Source: Rhyzopertha dominica
Taxonomy: Eukaryota > Arthropoda > Insecta > Coleoptera > Bostrichidae
Length of the DNA stretch: 64,000 nucleotides
Direction: 5' to 3'
Assembly (NCBI GenBank): GCA_025024175.1
Contig: QCXZ01000137.1
Location: 14,322,001-14,386,000, forward strand
In this document: one piece after another, positions 12,816 to 25,635 of the stretch
How positions within the stretch are numbered: the first letter of the stretch is position 1
Layout: the number at the start of each line of letters is the position of its first letter
Translations under genes and position numbers: made by a program
Notes under the pieces: model-generated
Database searches by the model: none
What the model was told of the DNA's origin: nothing
The model's input: only the letters and a program-made list of their open reading frames with translations

Positions 12816-13380
12816 ATGGTGAAGATGGTTATCATTTCTCAACTATTTGGTAACCAATCACTCAACGGCTATCCCCACTTTCACCATCTCCCATCTACTC
12901 CATCCAGGTATCCCCACCTCCCTTGTATCGCCAGATACAATGTTATCTATGGTTTTCATTCCCTTTCCTCCGTAGGATTTGGTTCAGCACAGAAATGTTT
13001 CTCGCGTTAGGTTTGTACACTCCATCTGAATAGAAAAGAATACAGGAGCGTCATCATTTGCATGCGCGATTTGCACATCATAACCAGTGTCGCCATCGTT
13101 AATAGGGGCCAGTTAATAGGTTGCAGTACAATATGCAGCACACAGCAAAATAGAATGATATATTATGCAGACAAAACACTAATAATAAAGAAACCATGCT
13201 GTATAAACAGTAAATACGAAACGCGCTAATAAAAACACACACTCTGACCGTCTACTCCAAACGAGAACGTTCAATTAGACGAATGCTAGCACGCCACTGA
13301 ACGGTATCGTTACCTGGCAACGGTTGGTGTCGCGTGCGAAAAATGGTTTGTGCGCATGACGTCATTGATAATGCCCTGTG

Positions 13381-13503
13381 TTCTTCTCTATTCAGATAAA
13401 GTGTACCATATTCCATACTTCGTATTCCTGTCCTGATGATGCCCCTTACAAGTGCGGACAAAACGTCGATCCGAAGCGTTCTAACCCAAAAAGACTAAGA
13501 TTT
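13381..13503 (+). repeat. Penelope-like terminal region with decayed hammerhead
   Basis: CTGATGA at 13433-13439 is followed by a CCCC hairpin remnant and AAAACGTC ending at 13467, in the arrangement of hammerhead ribozymes of Penelope-like terminal repeats. The GAAA box reads CAAAA, and stem I flanks do not pair well, so it is probably inactive. The next 36 bases (to AGACTAAGATTTCAAT) recur inverted at 10410-10515. Confidence 0.55.
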
Positions 13504-16500
13504 CAATGATAAAACATATATGGTTGAAAGAATTCGATAGGCGATAAATTGTATCCACAGGACGGTAATAGAATCGCTGGATTTTTTACCCAAAGGCGGC
13601 TTAACATTTGCTTAAAAAATGATGGGAGGTAGTTCAAACATTTATAATTATTCACTTATAGATATAACCGCGTGTATTCTTAATTTATAAATGGCATTTA
13701 TTCTTAACAACTGCTATACTACTGACTTCTATTCTCATGTATCCAATTTTATTTTAAATTAAACATATACTAATGATAAACAATAAGAGTTAACATAAAT
13801 TTAAAGTAAAATTTAGATCTTGAATAAAAACAATATTCTGCAAATACAATTTTAAAAAACAATTGTGTGAGGCATTAGAAGTTGCTCGGTTATAAAAAAC
13901 GAGATTTTTAGGTATGTAAATAGAGGTTTTCTAATTTCTGTTTTCTATCTATATTTTATCGGCTAATTTTTTATTTGTAATTTGATATCAAATGGGGGGA
14001 AACATAGGAACTTCAAATAATTATTTAGTGAATTTCTCTGGTAGGTTTTTATCTAAAAATAGAAAATTTCTCCAAAGCGATAGAGTGACGGATTTTCAAG
14101 ACACAGCCGCTCCGTTATCCTTAGTAAAACCACCCAGTACATAGGAAATAGTGGAGCCTCATGTTGTACTCTATTTTAGGGTCCTCTCGATTCCATCTTC
14201 TTTTAGCCAAACAAAGCATGATTACAGCGAGAGTTACTTATTCACACTACTCTTAACAAAGCATCGTCAATTTGTTGCCATGTCCACTAAGATTTCTCGA
14301 TCTTTTACCCACCGAACATGTCTGGATCATTATGGGTAGAAGATTGCAAAACTGACCCTATCCTGCACAGGCTTTAACAGCACCTCATTGTGTTATACAA
14401 GTAGGCTGGATGAAGGAAGAAATTGATCATCTGATTGAGTTGACCACCCATGAATAAGTTTTTGAGTTATTCCGTTGGATTGTCGTCTGTTCTAAGTTAT
14501 TTTACTCCAATTAATATCTACACCAAAGTCTACTATTTACTATTACTACACAGTCAACCAACAATGCAGAGTTCTTATTTTATGTACATTGGTTGAATAT
14601 CTCTAAACAGAATTGGCTTCATTTTTGCACAGGGCTTTTTCACAAGATTCTTTAACCACTTATTACTTCCACAAGTGGAAGCACAACTATGGGAGTTTTT
14701 CTTTATTTATTTTTCCGATAAGAAAAATATTGCGGTTTTACCGTAGCCAATACAGTCTCCGGCTAAGCTAAACTATTATGATATAAAAAATGCGAAATTA
14801 CAATAATTCAAAGTACATATGTCTAATAGATGTTATTTTTTGTTCGTGGCTTTTACACCAATTATTTTTTATATAACCGCTACAATTATAATTAAAAATA
14901 GCAATTTACTACATGAAAATGATGTTTAATAATAAATAATAGTTTTCCACTGAATTAATATTATTAGGTGCAGTTTTCGTATAGTTGTCTATTCCTTTAT
15001 GATGTGTAGTATATAGGGTACCACAAGAGCAAATAAAAAAGTCGAAGAGAGATTTAAGACCCCAAATTAGCTGCAAATAGGTCCGTAACTTTCTCCCTCC
15101 TCAGTGGGCTTTGTACTCGTATACTAACAAATGTACGCGCAAATCAGGGGTCTGCGTTACAATGGGGTGTTCCGTCCAATTAGTTTGTAATAAAGTGGAG
15201 GGCTATTTATATTCTGACGCTAATTCAGCTGCATACAGTGACATAAGTTCATTCACTGCAAAACAGCTGTAAATAAGTTATTTTGATTATGGAAATAGAA
15301 ATTTTATGTTATGCAGTTTAAAGGCAAGAATTTTTATTGTCTATTTATTATTATTTTATGGTTTGCAATAAATGCTTGATGAAATGGGGAAATAGATTTA
15401 TGATTACAAACCTTTAATATATACAAGGCGATAAAAGTACCTATGTTTAAAGTTAAAAAATCCATGACAAGCTATTTTCGTGCTAAAATAGTTATTTTTG
15501 TATTGTTTCAGTGAAATCAGCGTTTTCTCCAAAAAATCTTAAGAAAATGGCAAAAATGTATGTTTGCAACTTCTAGCACAAAAAAGATAATAATATGAAA
15601 ATATCAACGTAGCTCCTAGTAAAGCTGTTTTAAGAAAAAAATGAAAATCGATCTCATAAATCAAAAGTTAACAAAGTATCAACACTTGGACCCGCTTTTC
15701 TATATTGAAAGCAATAGCATCAGTAATGGACACGGTAGATAAATATAATATTATAAGGTATAGTGATATTTTAAAAACAATTAATTGTTGGGTTAAAATG
15801 TCGAAATCCTGTACGGGACAAGACATGGACTAAAGTTATGAAAGACATTTTTCTCTCCTCTCTGATAAAATAAACTATGCATCCTTAATTATTTGATACA
15901 TATCGTAACTGGCTTGTGCAGCCTGCTGGTAAAAATACTTGGCCAGAATACCTAGCAGAACAACAAAGTACTTACAAAAAGTAGATTTCAAGGATTACAT
16001 TAGGCACTACTCCGACGAACTTCAGCCTTCAATTGGTATTTACATACATATACAAATTTTTATGCTGGCAGTACACAGGCAGAAAAATAAAAAAGCATTG
16101 ATAACGCGTGAAGAAGTGTTAACATGATACTTATGTTGAATAAAAACATTAAATTTATTTAATGTATTCAAATGAATGAGTTCGACGGTTTTGGAGTTTT
16201 TTAAGGAAATAAAACTCTTTCCTTCTTTATCTCAATTGTATGAAGTTATCTAATAGCGAAAGACACATTGCACATCCATAATGATTAGTCAACGTCATCT
16301 TTTTAACAGTTGAAGAAAAATTTAAAAACAAAGTTATGGGTGGGATACGGCAATCCAAATTGTGACCTTAAGATGTTACCTTAAAATGTGGAAAAAATAT
16401 AAACCAATATCCGCATTATTGTTGTTAAGTTTTTTATATTTATATATCTTAGAAAAGCATCTGTTGTACTGCAGAAGTAAAGATTTTGTAACCGTTTGGT

Positions 16501-17132
16501 ATAATTTTTCGCTTCCTTGGTTATTTATTTATTTTCTTTGTAAAAACAGTAAGTTTGAAGCATATATTCATTTTATCTCTGGTAAACTTAAAAAAAACAA
16601 GAAAACAATTTTTTAAGTTTTTGACTTGTGATAAAACTACATTATTAAAAAATATAGGGCCTTAGTAAAAGGGCTTGCACTGCACGCTGAATATAGAATT
16701 ACAAAAGGGAAGTTACTCTGCATTATCATATTATTCATTGTTTCATATCAAAGAGGAAAAAACAAAACAATGGTAATTGGATTTTTTTGATGAGTTAGAA
16801 GGTATCCTTTAAGTACTGGAAAGAGAACCTCCAGGTATGCCAATTCTAAATGGAAATACTGTGAGAATTTTTACAAAGAGTCGCACAAAATAGAAACTCC
16901 CATTTGCAATTTTGTAATTTGTAACTAAATAATAAAAGTGAGTCAGAAACGACACCATTATTATAATAACAAGGACAGAAGCGACAAATAAATATATATT
17001 CGACGAAAGGAGGAGAGAAATCAGCACAGAAACGGTCAGATTATTGTATAACGAGAAGTCGCTGAATCAATGGCTATACAATGATACTGGTAAAAGATCG
17101 AGACAGCAGGCCCGCTGTCCCAGAAAGCAATA
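13504..17132. other. No gene recognised
   Basis: AT-rich sequence with only short frames (14151-14339, 15939-16127, 16362-16616) that show no domain. About 15050-15260 is a less AT-biased island with no coding frame. Confidence 0.5.
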
Positions 17133-17435
17133 ATGCAAAAATATCAATGTGTGCTAGGGTGTATTGCATTCCCTTTTAATTCGAACAAGGAAGACATTTG
17201 CCGCGTAGTTAGTGACCTGAAAAGGTGTAGAAAATCACAAAAAAGCCTAAAGGAGCAAATATGGCAATTATTAGTAGCAAACGATAAGCAACTGAATATC
17301 TTATACTCTGTTATGGGACAGGATTCCAAATGGCAGAAATCCCTGTTAAAATTGTATAAACTTTTCGTTGACTCACTCAATATGAATGATATACTTAGTG
17401 TAATAAGGATTCCAGACGAAGCAAGAGTATTTTAA
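17133..17435 (+). CDS. Uncharacterised 100-residue reading frame
   Basis: An ATG-started frame of 100 codons with a mixed, protein-like composition. It has a KEDICRVVSDLKRCRKSQK segment, then two likely amphipathic helices (SLKEQIWQLLVANDKQLNI and WQKSLLKLYKLFVDSLNM). I recognise no family. Upstream the frame is closed by a stop (ends AAGCAATA before the ATG). It could be an exon, a retroelement gag remnant or chance. It stands out only because most neighbouring frames look like AT noise. Confidence 0.25.
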   Translation: MQKYQCVLGCIAFPFNSNKEDICRVVSDLKRCRKSQKSLKEQIWQLLVANDKQLNILYSVMGQDSKWQKSLLKLYKLFVDSLNMNDILSVIRIPDEARVF

Positions 17436-17582
17436 TATACTACGTACCAAATATAGAACTATCACTTATATGGAAACTTACAAGGCAGTAAGACATCTGC
17501 TAATTAATCATATTATCTGTAAGTGCTTCAAAAATTAATTTTGAGTCTAACACCACACCTGAGCCTTTCCATTTTATGTTGT

Positions 17583-17830
17583 TTATTTGACAATTGTAAT
17601 CGTAACTAGTAGTTCCATTAAATATTTTTGAAAAAGGAATAAATTTGCATTTCCAAACATTCCAAACAGTTTATTGAGTTGGCAATACTCATAAAAATTA
17701 CATTGAATAGACGTAACAAGTTTTAAATTATTTGAATTCCTAAAACAATAACTAATATCATTAATAAAAATCATAAAAATAGAAATGGGTCTAAGTGTGA
17801 TCTCTGTGGAACACTCCCGAAGTAGCAGTT
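17583..17830 (-). pseudogene. Non-LTR retrotransposon RT fragment
   Basis: On the minus strand the stretch starts with a SGVPQ-type block (GSVPQRSHLDP), then FINDISYCFRNSNNLKL, and later NKLFGMF and an LFLFQK segment. These are RT domains 4 to 6 of Jockey/BovB-type LINEs. The catalytic ADD box is gone, and the frame breaks between the blocks. Nothing more of the element is seen on either side. Confidence 0.6.
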
Positions 17831-17839
17831 ATATCCCGA

Positions 17840-20340
17840 GAAAAATGATTAAGTTATAACTGAAGTCGCTTCAACGAAAATAATCGTTAATTTATGTCGA
17901 TCATATGCTGTACCTGTTTGTATCCATCCGCAAGTATAAATCTTATTCACCAAGGTACGTCAGTCGATACAAAAATACTCGCAATCATCTTTTGCAGTTT
18001 ATACCCACTTTGCATCGGGTGCAATTGAGACAAATCAGGGATGTTGGCTGGGTAAAATAAACGTAATTGAAAGCTTTGCCAGATAAGGGGGTAGTTTTAC
18101 ATGCCAATCAGGGCCCATTATGAGAGTCGGGTGTATAGGAAAATAGCCCGAGCCGCGGCATTGGGAGGCTGTGAACTGTAAATAACGAACACAAACACTC
18201 AAATGATATGTTAATTGCTGTATAACTAGAGGGTAAACTTCCCTCGGATTAGGGGATGATGCCCGAGGATGCATAACCGCCCTTGTTATAAGACTGCAAA
18301 GGCACGTTCACGAATACCATGAATCTCGATTGCTGTATTTACATCGTAATGCTTGAGATGAGTTGTCTTCAGGTTTATGCTGTTTGTGCTGGGTCACGGA
18401 TGTCTTCATACAGGTATGTATGTTTCGTCACGCTCAATTTTTAACACCCTTTTTGAATAGTATATAAAAGCCAAAGTACAGCAACACAGGCGAAATACGG
18501 GGAGCGGTAGGGTCTGCGCAGATAAGCATTGCTGTCCAGCACGTCACTAAGGCAGTGTTCTGGTCATTGACAGTGGCGTGGTAGTGGTGTAACAGTACTT
18601 NATTTCGACGCCAATGTAACGGTACGCGATAGAATTTACTCAAATGGGTTCGTTGGTACTGGTTTAAGAGGAATAGTGCCAATTTGGCACAGGATTTTAA
18701 GATCAAAAATATTTACTTCCACACGACGTCAGAGTTGGTCAGAAAGACGTCTCTAATTCATCACTTACTTAACAATTAACACATGCAATAATTACGACGA
18801 TTTCGCCATTTAAACGGGAGAAAATAATAGCGAAACCCCACAGCTTTATTCTAGCTAAATTAATGATCAGCGTGATCCTAACCCATAAATTCTCGTAAAG
18901 TTTCAACGCAACACAATCTTCTCAAGACTACTTAATTGGATCACCTACCTTTTGGTCGGCTCTCTGGACCCGCTCTATGGTAATCCTAATTACATGAAAT
19001 GTCACCAACTATCACTTTTCACTATTTAATCTGGAGGTGTCGGGAATGAACGTAATAAAAATGCCCTCTCAAAGTTTCGGAGCTAATGTATTTTAATACA
19101 AGCAAATATCACTAACGACCTCAAACTTCCTATCTCGAGAAGAGGTGGGGAAAAAGGGGTAAGATGAATTTATCCAAATGAAATTAGAAGTATATAACCG
19201 ACTGATTACCTCCAAACCACGATAACACTAAGACACCTTTAACGTTCGCAAATTGATCAAACTCTAATACGAGCTAACACGCACGTAAGCCGAGCAAAAA
19301 GAGAATTCATTTGGAAATTAAGCTATCGAGCTTAAATAAACTTAAAAAATAGGAGGTGTCTTAGGTTTAGGGTCGAAAATGGTTAAGCCACTTCACCAAT
19401 TTAACACTTGTTTAGGAAATTTTCAAGTGGGGGTAGTCCAGAGCAACCCTCTCGATTGGTCTGTGGCACCCCGCCCGAGCGACTAAAAACGTTGTATCCC
19501 CTAGACTTTTCCTTTTCTACGAGATTTCAATTTGGGCCACCTAACTCTTAGGGGTCAGAAATATTGGTAAATTATATCTTAATATTAATTTGAATTCCTT
19601 ACAATTAGCTCCGTGGTCTTCTGAACGCTCTCTTCTAGAAATTACCCTCGCAGTTGGCAGGCGAAAGAAAACCTTAGAAAACCTACGACGGTAACTTCCA
19701 GCGTTCTCTACCTTATACAATTCTAATTACGCACTCGGAATTAACCTTTCAGGTACGTGTCCACACAGCTCGCATGGGTACTATCTTTAAATTTACATTA
19801 TTGCCAGACTCGGCTCTCGCTAGGTTCGGAGGAGATTAGCAGAATACTTTATTACAAGTGCATCAAAATATAAATTTTATACTATATTAACTTGGTGTTC
19901 ACGAAAGTTGGCCCTAGCATCTTACAACCATAAAAAGTCCGTTGCTTTGTTCCAGTAGATGGTCCTTTACGGGGACCGTTCTCAGAAGGCGAACGAAACG
20001 GCTTGGAGCTCATAAAATTTGTCACGTTCTCTCTAACGACAAAGGGGACTTTACACAACTGCCATTTAATCACAGTAGCAAAGGGTCTGCACTTTGTCGA
20101 AACTATATGAATATGACAAAAAAAACCAAATGTGTAGCGCAGATGACTCTCTCCCAAGCGTCCGAAAACGCGGATGTTATATTTCCACTTTGGCAACTTT
20201 TAATGGAAGTCCCTATCGTATCATTTTTACTTAACAGAATATATAACTTAATGAGTATGCAGTACGTCGTACGTAAGAACTAACTCGTCAGGATTACTCA
20301 ACGGAGTCCGTCGTCACCCTCGCATCTACTGATCTCCACT
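17840..20340. other. Unassigned sequence, perhaps flank of the Gypsy relic
   Basis: The composition is less AT-rich from about 18000 on. Frames at 18035-18274, 18434-18706 and 19882-20283 have no recognisable domain and overlap on both strands. Because the Gypsy pol at 20345-21640 reads toward lower coordinates, its 3' untranslated region and 3' LTR would be expected here, but I could not identify LTR ends. Confidence 0.35.
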
Positions 20341-20344
20341 TTCC

Positions 20345-21640
20345 TCCTTTTCTCAAGAGCTTCAATGGTCAATGGGGTTTTCTCTGCTGGTTGGCTGCTC
20401 GTCGTTGTCCCTTTCTGTATTTTGAGAAACATCACATGTTGAAGTGGTTGGAATTGGTTCCTGCGTTTAGTAGGGTGGAGTGGCCTTGGAAAGAGACGTG
20501 ACCTTCACATGTGCAACATTTCGTTTGATGATTTTACTAACCTCCAGATAATGTCAGCTCCTTTCCGTTTCTTAGTAACAGGTCATATTTGGTGCTGTCG
20601 GATTATGCTGTAGGACAGAGACCATACCTTGGAGCCAAGTCTACGCTTCATAACAGTTTCGCTGGGGTGACACTCACGTGCCTGTTTTATTATGTGGCTC
20701 CGTAGATTTGTTGGGATAACAATTTTGTTACTACGAAGAAGTATTGGCCCCACTGAAGTGAGCTCTAGGCGGCGAATAAGATAATACGGACCATAATAAT
20801 TGGTGTTACAAGAATTGTCCGCAAGTTTCTTTATGGTGTCTGCGATTTCACTATCTATACTGCTCTCATTTACTATATTCCAGAGTGATATTGCTTTGGG
20901 TACTGTTTCCTTGATGATAATAGCTTGCACATGATAAACATTTTGTTCGTTGAAAGTTTAGTCTTATTCGAGTTTACAAAACTTTGATAAGGAATCAGCT
21001 ATGTTCGGTTTTCCCGAATATCCCGAATATATCACCTTGAACCTCAACGCCTGTAATCTTAGTAACCATCTTTCAATCCTTGCATGCAGGCGGTTTTGAC
21101 GTAGGCCTCTAGGGTTTGTGGTCTGTAAGTAATCCGAAGCGTAAGCCAGTCAAGTAATAATAAAATCCTTCAACTGAACAAACAAGAGGTAGCCTTACTT
21201 TCTCCGTTTGAGAATATCGCGTTCTACCTGCTGATGGTTTTACTTGCAAAAGATATAGCATCTGATCATCAAACTGCAATAGTACAGCTCCTAATGCTAT
21301 AGGAAATGCATCAGTAACTACTTGTTTGCCTCGATTTCGATCCAAGAATGCAGTTTTCCCAGTTCATGCTTAAGTTTCCCAAAACACTCCTGTTGACGCG
21401 AGACCCTGAATCATTTCTTATCAATTGTCGAAGTGGCTCTGTGAGATCCTCCAGATTGGATATAAATTTTACAAGATATGCAACGAGCCCTAAAAGTTCC
21501 TTACTTCTTCCTTAGTAACAGATGCACGAAAATCTCGAATAACTCGGACTTTGTTAGGATCTTGTTTAATACTTCCAAATTTTTATTTTTGCCAGGGCCA
21601 AATACCAGAATTTCAACCGCCAAGCTGCCTTCTTCGGTTT
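20345..21640 (-). pseudogene. Ty3/Gypsy retrotransposon pol, truncated and broken
   Basis: Reading the minus strand from 21640 down: an RT C-terminal part (FLGLVAYLVKFI, then LTEPLRQLI), an RNase H part (VVTDAFPIALGAVLLQF, then RYSQTEK and LTDHKP), and the integrase zinc-binding region (PYYLIRRLELTSVGPILLR, VIPTNLRSHII, KRRLGSKVW). The order RT, RNase H, integrase identifies Ty3/Gypsy. Frameshifts separate the blocks, the N-terminal RT with its YVDD box is missing, and the integrase core is not seen. A short piece of a second copy lies at 45005-45090. Confidence 0.8.
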
Positions 21641-21672
21641 CTTAACAAGTAGACTCATTTAGTACCTATTTA

Positions 21673-22080
21673 TTGAGTAATATGAGATCATGTCACTTCA
21701 CATTTCCTATTCAGAAAAAAAAACATCGATACTTTCGTAGTTATAATATGCCGGTCATCTACCTGGACGAAACTTATCTGCACAGTGGTCATACCTCCCC
21801 AAAAGACAGGACAGACGATTCAACAAAAGGACAGCGACTTATTAAAATACATTTTGGGTGAGAAGACTGCTTTTTAGCTGGAAGTCTTGACAGCTGAATT
21901 AGGCACCAAAACCGGTCATTATCACTCCGAGATGAATTCAGAGAATTACCTATAGAAATTAGCCGAAGAACTCAGTGATTGTTGTTGATAATGCACCTTA
22001 CCAAAATGTACGAGCAAATCCAGCATCATCATCGAATTCTAAGAAAGCTAATAGGGTTAAATGGCGTAGTGCACGAAATA
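21673..22080 (+). pseudogene. DDE transposase fragment, Tc1/mariner-related
   Basis: The reading frame has PVIYLDETYLHSGHTSPK followed by TDDSTKGQRLIKIHFG. After shifts come EDCFLAGSL, a HSEMN block, VIVVDNAPYQNV and SSNSKKANRVKW. The first and second catalytic aspartates (YLDE, VDNAPY) are both in place. Insect DDE elements of this group have LDET...H.GH, KGQRLI.VH and VDNAPYH in the same order. Stops and shifts make it non-functional. Confidence 0.7.
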
Positions 22081-22094
22081 TACAAAGGTCAGGT

Positions 22095-22703
22095 CAGGTT
22101 TTTGCGCCGTATGGAGCGGTGGCGAATACAGTAGCCGCCGGATAACGGCTAACTCTTTCCAAACTTTCCATTGTACGTCTACTTTGTGTGTGTTAAGTTA
22201 CGTTTTTCTGGTGTTGACTGTGTTGCTTCTGTGAGTGTTTATAATGTTTAAGAAGATTAGAAAACGCTGCCAGTTGAGATGTTACGAAGTTAAGGATGTG
22301 ATTGGGTTTCTCAAAGCAAGAATTATGTATAAATCGCGTGTTCGGCGCTGGTGTCGTAATTTCAACTTTTGGAGGAAGAACACCTATGATGACCGTTCGG
22401 GGTGGCCGTCGGTCATTATTGACGAACTGTTGAAGAAAGACAGGTGCGTTACAATAATTGATGAAATCTTTGGACATTACTCTTCCATGACATTCTTTCC
22501 ATACATCTCCTTCGTTTGAAGATATCGGTTGCATATTTCTTGCGCCAAAAAACCACAGTCCTAAATTAACAACTCATGGCGATCTCTATTTTCTTGAACA
22601 TTACAAACACTCGGAAATACAACACAGTAAATGCCAACGAGGCGTACAAAGCAAAAATACAACCCTTAGACCCTATCCAACGTTCCATACGGCGCAAACG
22701 GGT
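22095..22703 (+). mobile_element. Mariner deletion derivative with TIRs
   Basis: GTTTTTGCGCCGTATGGAGCG at the left is mirrored at the right by CGTTCCATACGGCGCAAAC, giving terminal repeats of about 20 bp. Inside, 22235-22519 reads as the start of a mariner transposase: VIGFLKARIM, RVRRWCRNFNF, then DDRSGWPSVI for the usual DERSGRPSV, followed by an FTI-type region. No DDE core follows, so at about 0.6 kb it is an internally deleted copy. Confidence 0.7.
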
Positions 22704-22803
22704 ATTAGTTTACCGGCGACCTTCATATTTTATACCCCAATAGTTTGAAACCCGAATTATACGAAATCGTAAAATATCACAAGAAACAATACATTAGTAG
22801 GTA

Positions 22804-23170
22804 CAGGGTTTCTATAAATGATTAATGCATCCAGGGCGCTTACGGAAATTATCGATTAAATCAATTTGCTGCCTCTCGGGAAAGTGACGTATACTTGTCA
22901 ATACTCACCTGTCGATTTTTGAATTATTTGCTATATTTTAATATGAGCCTGGGAGTGTGTATTTTCAATATATTCTGTAGTGTTTTGTGGGATAATTGAC
23001 TTTAAGGTTGCAGAAAGCTCACATTTCGGAACTGTGGTGTGACATTGATCTGCAACCTTCAGTACTATCGCCGTGCATATTATAGCTTGGAAGTAGTTAC
23101 AAAAAGGCGGCACAAATAATTTAGAAATCAACGCCGCCTGCATTGCATGAATCATTTATAGAAACCCTGT
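22804..23170. mobile_element. TA-flanked MITE family, copy 1
   Basis: It begins CAGGGTTTCTATAAATGATT and ends AATCATTTATAGAAACCCTG, a perfect 20-bp inverted repeat flanked by TA on both sides, as expected for Tc1/mariner-type insertion. Internal blocks (GCCGCCT, AAAGCTCACATTTCGGA, GGCGGCACAAA) recur in the copies at 39444-40248 and 50575-51255. At 367 bp it is the shortest copy. Confidence 0.85.
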
Positions 23171-25635
23171 ACATTACCTTTCAGACAAACGTGCATTGTT
23201 TGAACGCACTAATGAAACATTATTATTTTAAAGATTGCGCGCAATGGGGCTGTTTTATTGCTATATCTGTTGAGCGAGTCAAGTATAGAAGTAGCGATTA
23301 TGACTTTAACTACACAGTAGCCGACATTCTATTTTATTTTAAGTTTTACATAAATATCATGTAACTTTTATTTTGTAAGGTAGTAAAACAGTATAAATAT
23401 CGTCCTGTTAATAAATTTATAATAATTTAATAAATAATAATAACATATAATTATAATCGTAAACAGACGTATAAAACTTACTGATTNACAAAAAGAACAC
23501 CAACTAATACATGTTTTATTTATTCGACGGAGATGGCGTTTTGGTGCCACTTATATAAATATATGAAAGTGTAGACACGAATCTCAAAATTTTGTAATTT
23601 TAAACTTCAAATGTTGACTTTATAATCTCAAAATTTTTTCTTTTTCAACACAAAAACTGAGTTTGAAATCTCACGATTTTTGTAACAATCGATGCTGCCA
23701 TGCTAGCGATTTATCAGCAGAACGGGTGATATTTGTCTAAAAAATGTTACCAAGTTATTATTTTTAATCATCTTCTTGTTATTTTAAGAGGCATGTTTCA
23801 TCTATGGGCTTTGTCCCACCGTATGTTTTTATATAACCACACGACCACAGCCTCTTTCGTAATATTGTGTTTTCTTCGGTAGTGTCTTAAAGATTTAAAC
23901 GTCTTTTTTAATATTCTTTTGCTGATGTTAAGATCATGACAAAGAGATAAGTAAATATCGCATTATACGTGAAACCCTGAAAAAAGTACTTATTTCTATG
24001 TCAATAAATCATTTAATATTGGAGAGTAACTGAAATAGTTTGCTAATCGCAATGGTTAGAATATTACTTACGAAAATCTGTCCTGCTTCTGTATAAACTC
24101 GTTGTGAATCATCCCGTTGGAAGCGTTACAGATGTAACGCTCTCGTTAGGGGTCTAATTTCTCCAAATTGAAACCCGGTTCCCGTCGCGCTGTCACAAAT
24201 TACAGCCAATCAAGTCTGCATTTGTGTAGGAAATGGGCTGTGTCGTGGATCCCTTTCAGAGGTCCCGAGTAAACGATACAGAGGCGGGTTATTGTGACCG
24301 CTTACTAATCAAACTTTGTTAGGCTCAACGTTTTCGTTATATTTATGTCGCCGAGATTGCTTCCGCTTCGCATCTACATTTCGCTGGAGGCACGTGGATG
24401 TGTTGTTTATTTCACGCAAAGAAAAAGGAATTTAGAACAAGAGGCATGAAATTCGAAAGAAACAAACATTTATCTGCCCACAAGGTAATAAGTATGTAAT
24501 AGGGTAAACATATTTTTGTAAGAGCATGCTAGAATTTATGCTTTATCTTGCCTTCTCGCTAATAAAAAGCAAACTAATAACAACTGGCTACCCCAATAAA
24601 ATGGGTATCTCAGATTCAAAAATTATTTTTTCTCTCCTGTTTGTATCCCGTGCTTATTAAAGAAGTTTTTAGCAAAAATAATTTTATTTTATTTTTTTAT
24701 TCAAATATTTAAAGGGTTATTTTATTCAGATCCTAAAAAAAGCACAAAAATGCGCAAATTTGTCTACATACCTCTGTAGGGAAGACAAACAGAAGCATAT
24801 TATAATAAAAGTTTCGTACATTACATTTCATTCCTTTTATCATTCACTATGCTTTATTAGGTTAGTTTCATATACATTTTAATATGTATTGCGATGAACT
24901 GAAGCATTTTAAGGAAAAGTTTCCGTATATAGCCAGGTAGATGACAAGCATGTGCAGCAGTAATCGTATAGTTTAGGTCTAGGCACGTCGGCAATACCAC
25001 GATACTAATAAGGTATTGATACTTAATTGATATTACCCCTTACTTTTGGTGTTCTTTTTGATATCGTATTAATATCAATTACTAAAGGAGTAGTGTCATA
25101 TCGGAGTTTGATTTGTTTCATTTTAGATACTTTTATTTTGTAACTGGTAAGAAATATTCATAGGAAAAATAATAAGACGGAAGAGTTTACCTACATTTCC
25201 TATACAAAATTTGGTAAATTCATGATTTGCGTTCTCTCTCTATCACCATTAAACTCCACACTACATCTGCCTTTCACTCTGCATTCAGCAAAGCGAAAAA
25301 CGAACAGACGTACGGACAGCTAAGCAACTGACGAAATGCACTAATACACAACTGAACTGCAAGACATGTGATTCTATTGGTAGTGGTAGTATTAAATGAA
25401 GCGGAGACAGCGCAACGGTCAGTAATGTTACACGATAATTTACAGAATTTATTTGCTTTTGCCAACCGATATATTTGCGTCTTTACTTCAATGTATCGAT
25501 ATGTTATTTTGATACCGATAATGATACAAAGTACCGATGATTTTTTTCTTTCGATCCACGTCCCTAGATAGGTACCTATTGCTTACTAAATAAAATAATG
25601 AATATATGAATAAGTTGCTATGGATGGATGCATAT
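23171..25635. other. No gene recognised; one less AT-rich island
   Basis: Apart from 24057-24440, the sequence is AT-rich with no plausible gene. The island has a more balanced composition, a precise 20-bp palindrome (24122-24141) and no open frame. This makes it a candidate conserved noncoding or regulatory element. Confidence 0.4.
24122..24141. repeat. 9-bp-arm palindrome
   Basis: AGCGTTACA, two bases, TGTAACGCT: perfect arms. It could be a site for a dimeric DNA-binding protein; no specific factor is recognised. Confidence 0.5.

Noticed and set aside
13433..13467. Active hammerhead at the Penelope end
   Set aside because: The GAAA box reads CAAAA and stem I does not pair, so it is listed only as a decayed motif.
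20583..21640. An intact or endogenous-virus-like retroelement
   Set aside because: The pol region is truncated and frameshifted, no envelope frame was found, and LTR ends could not be identified.
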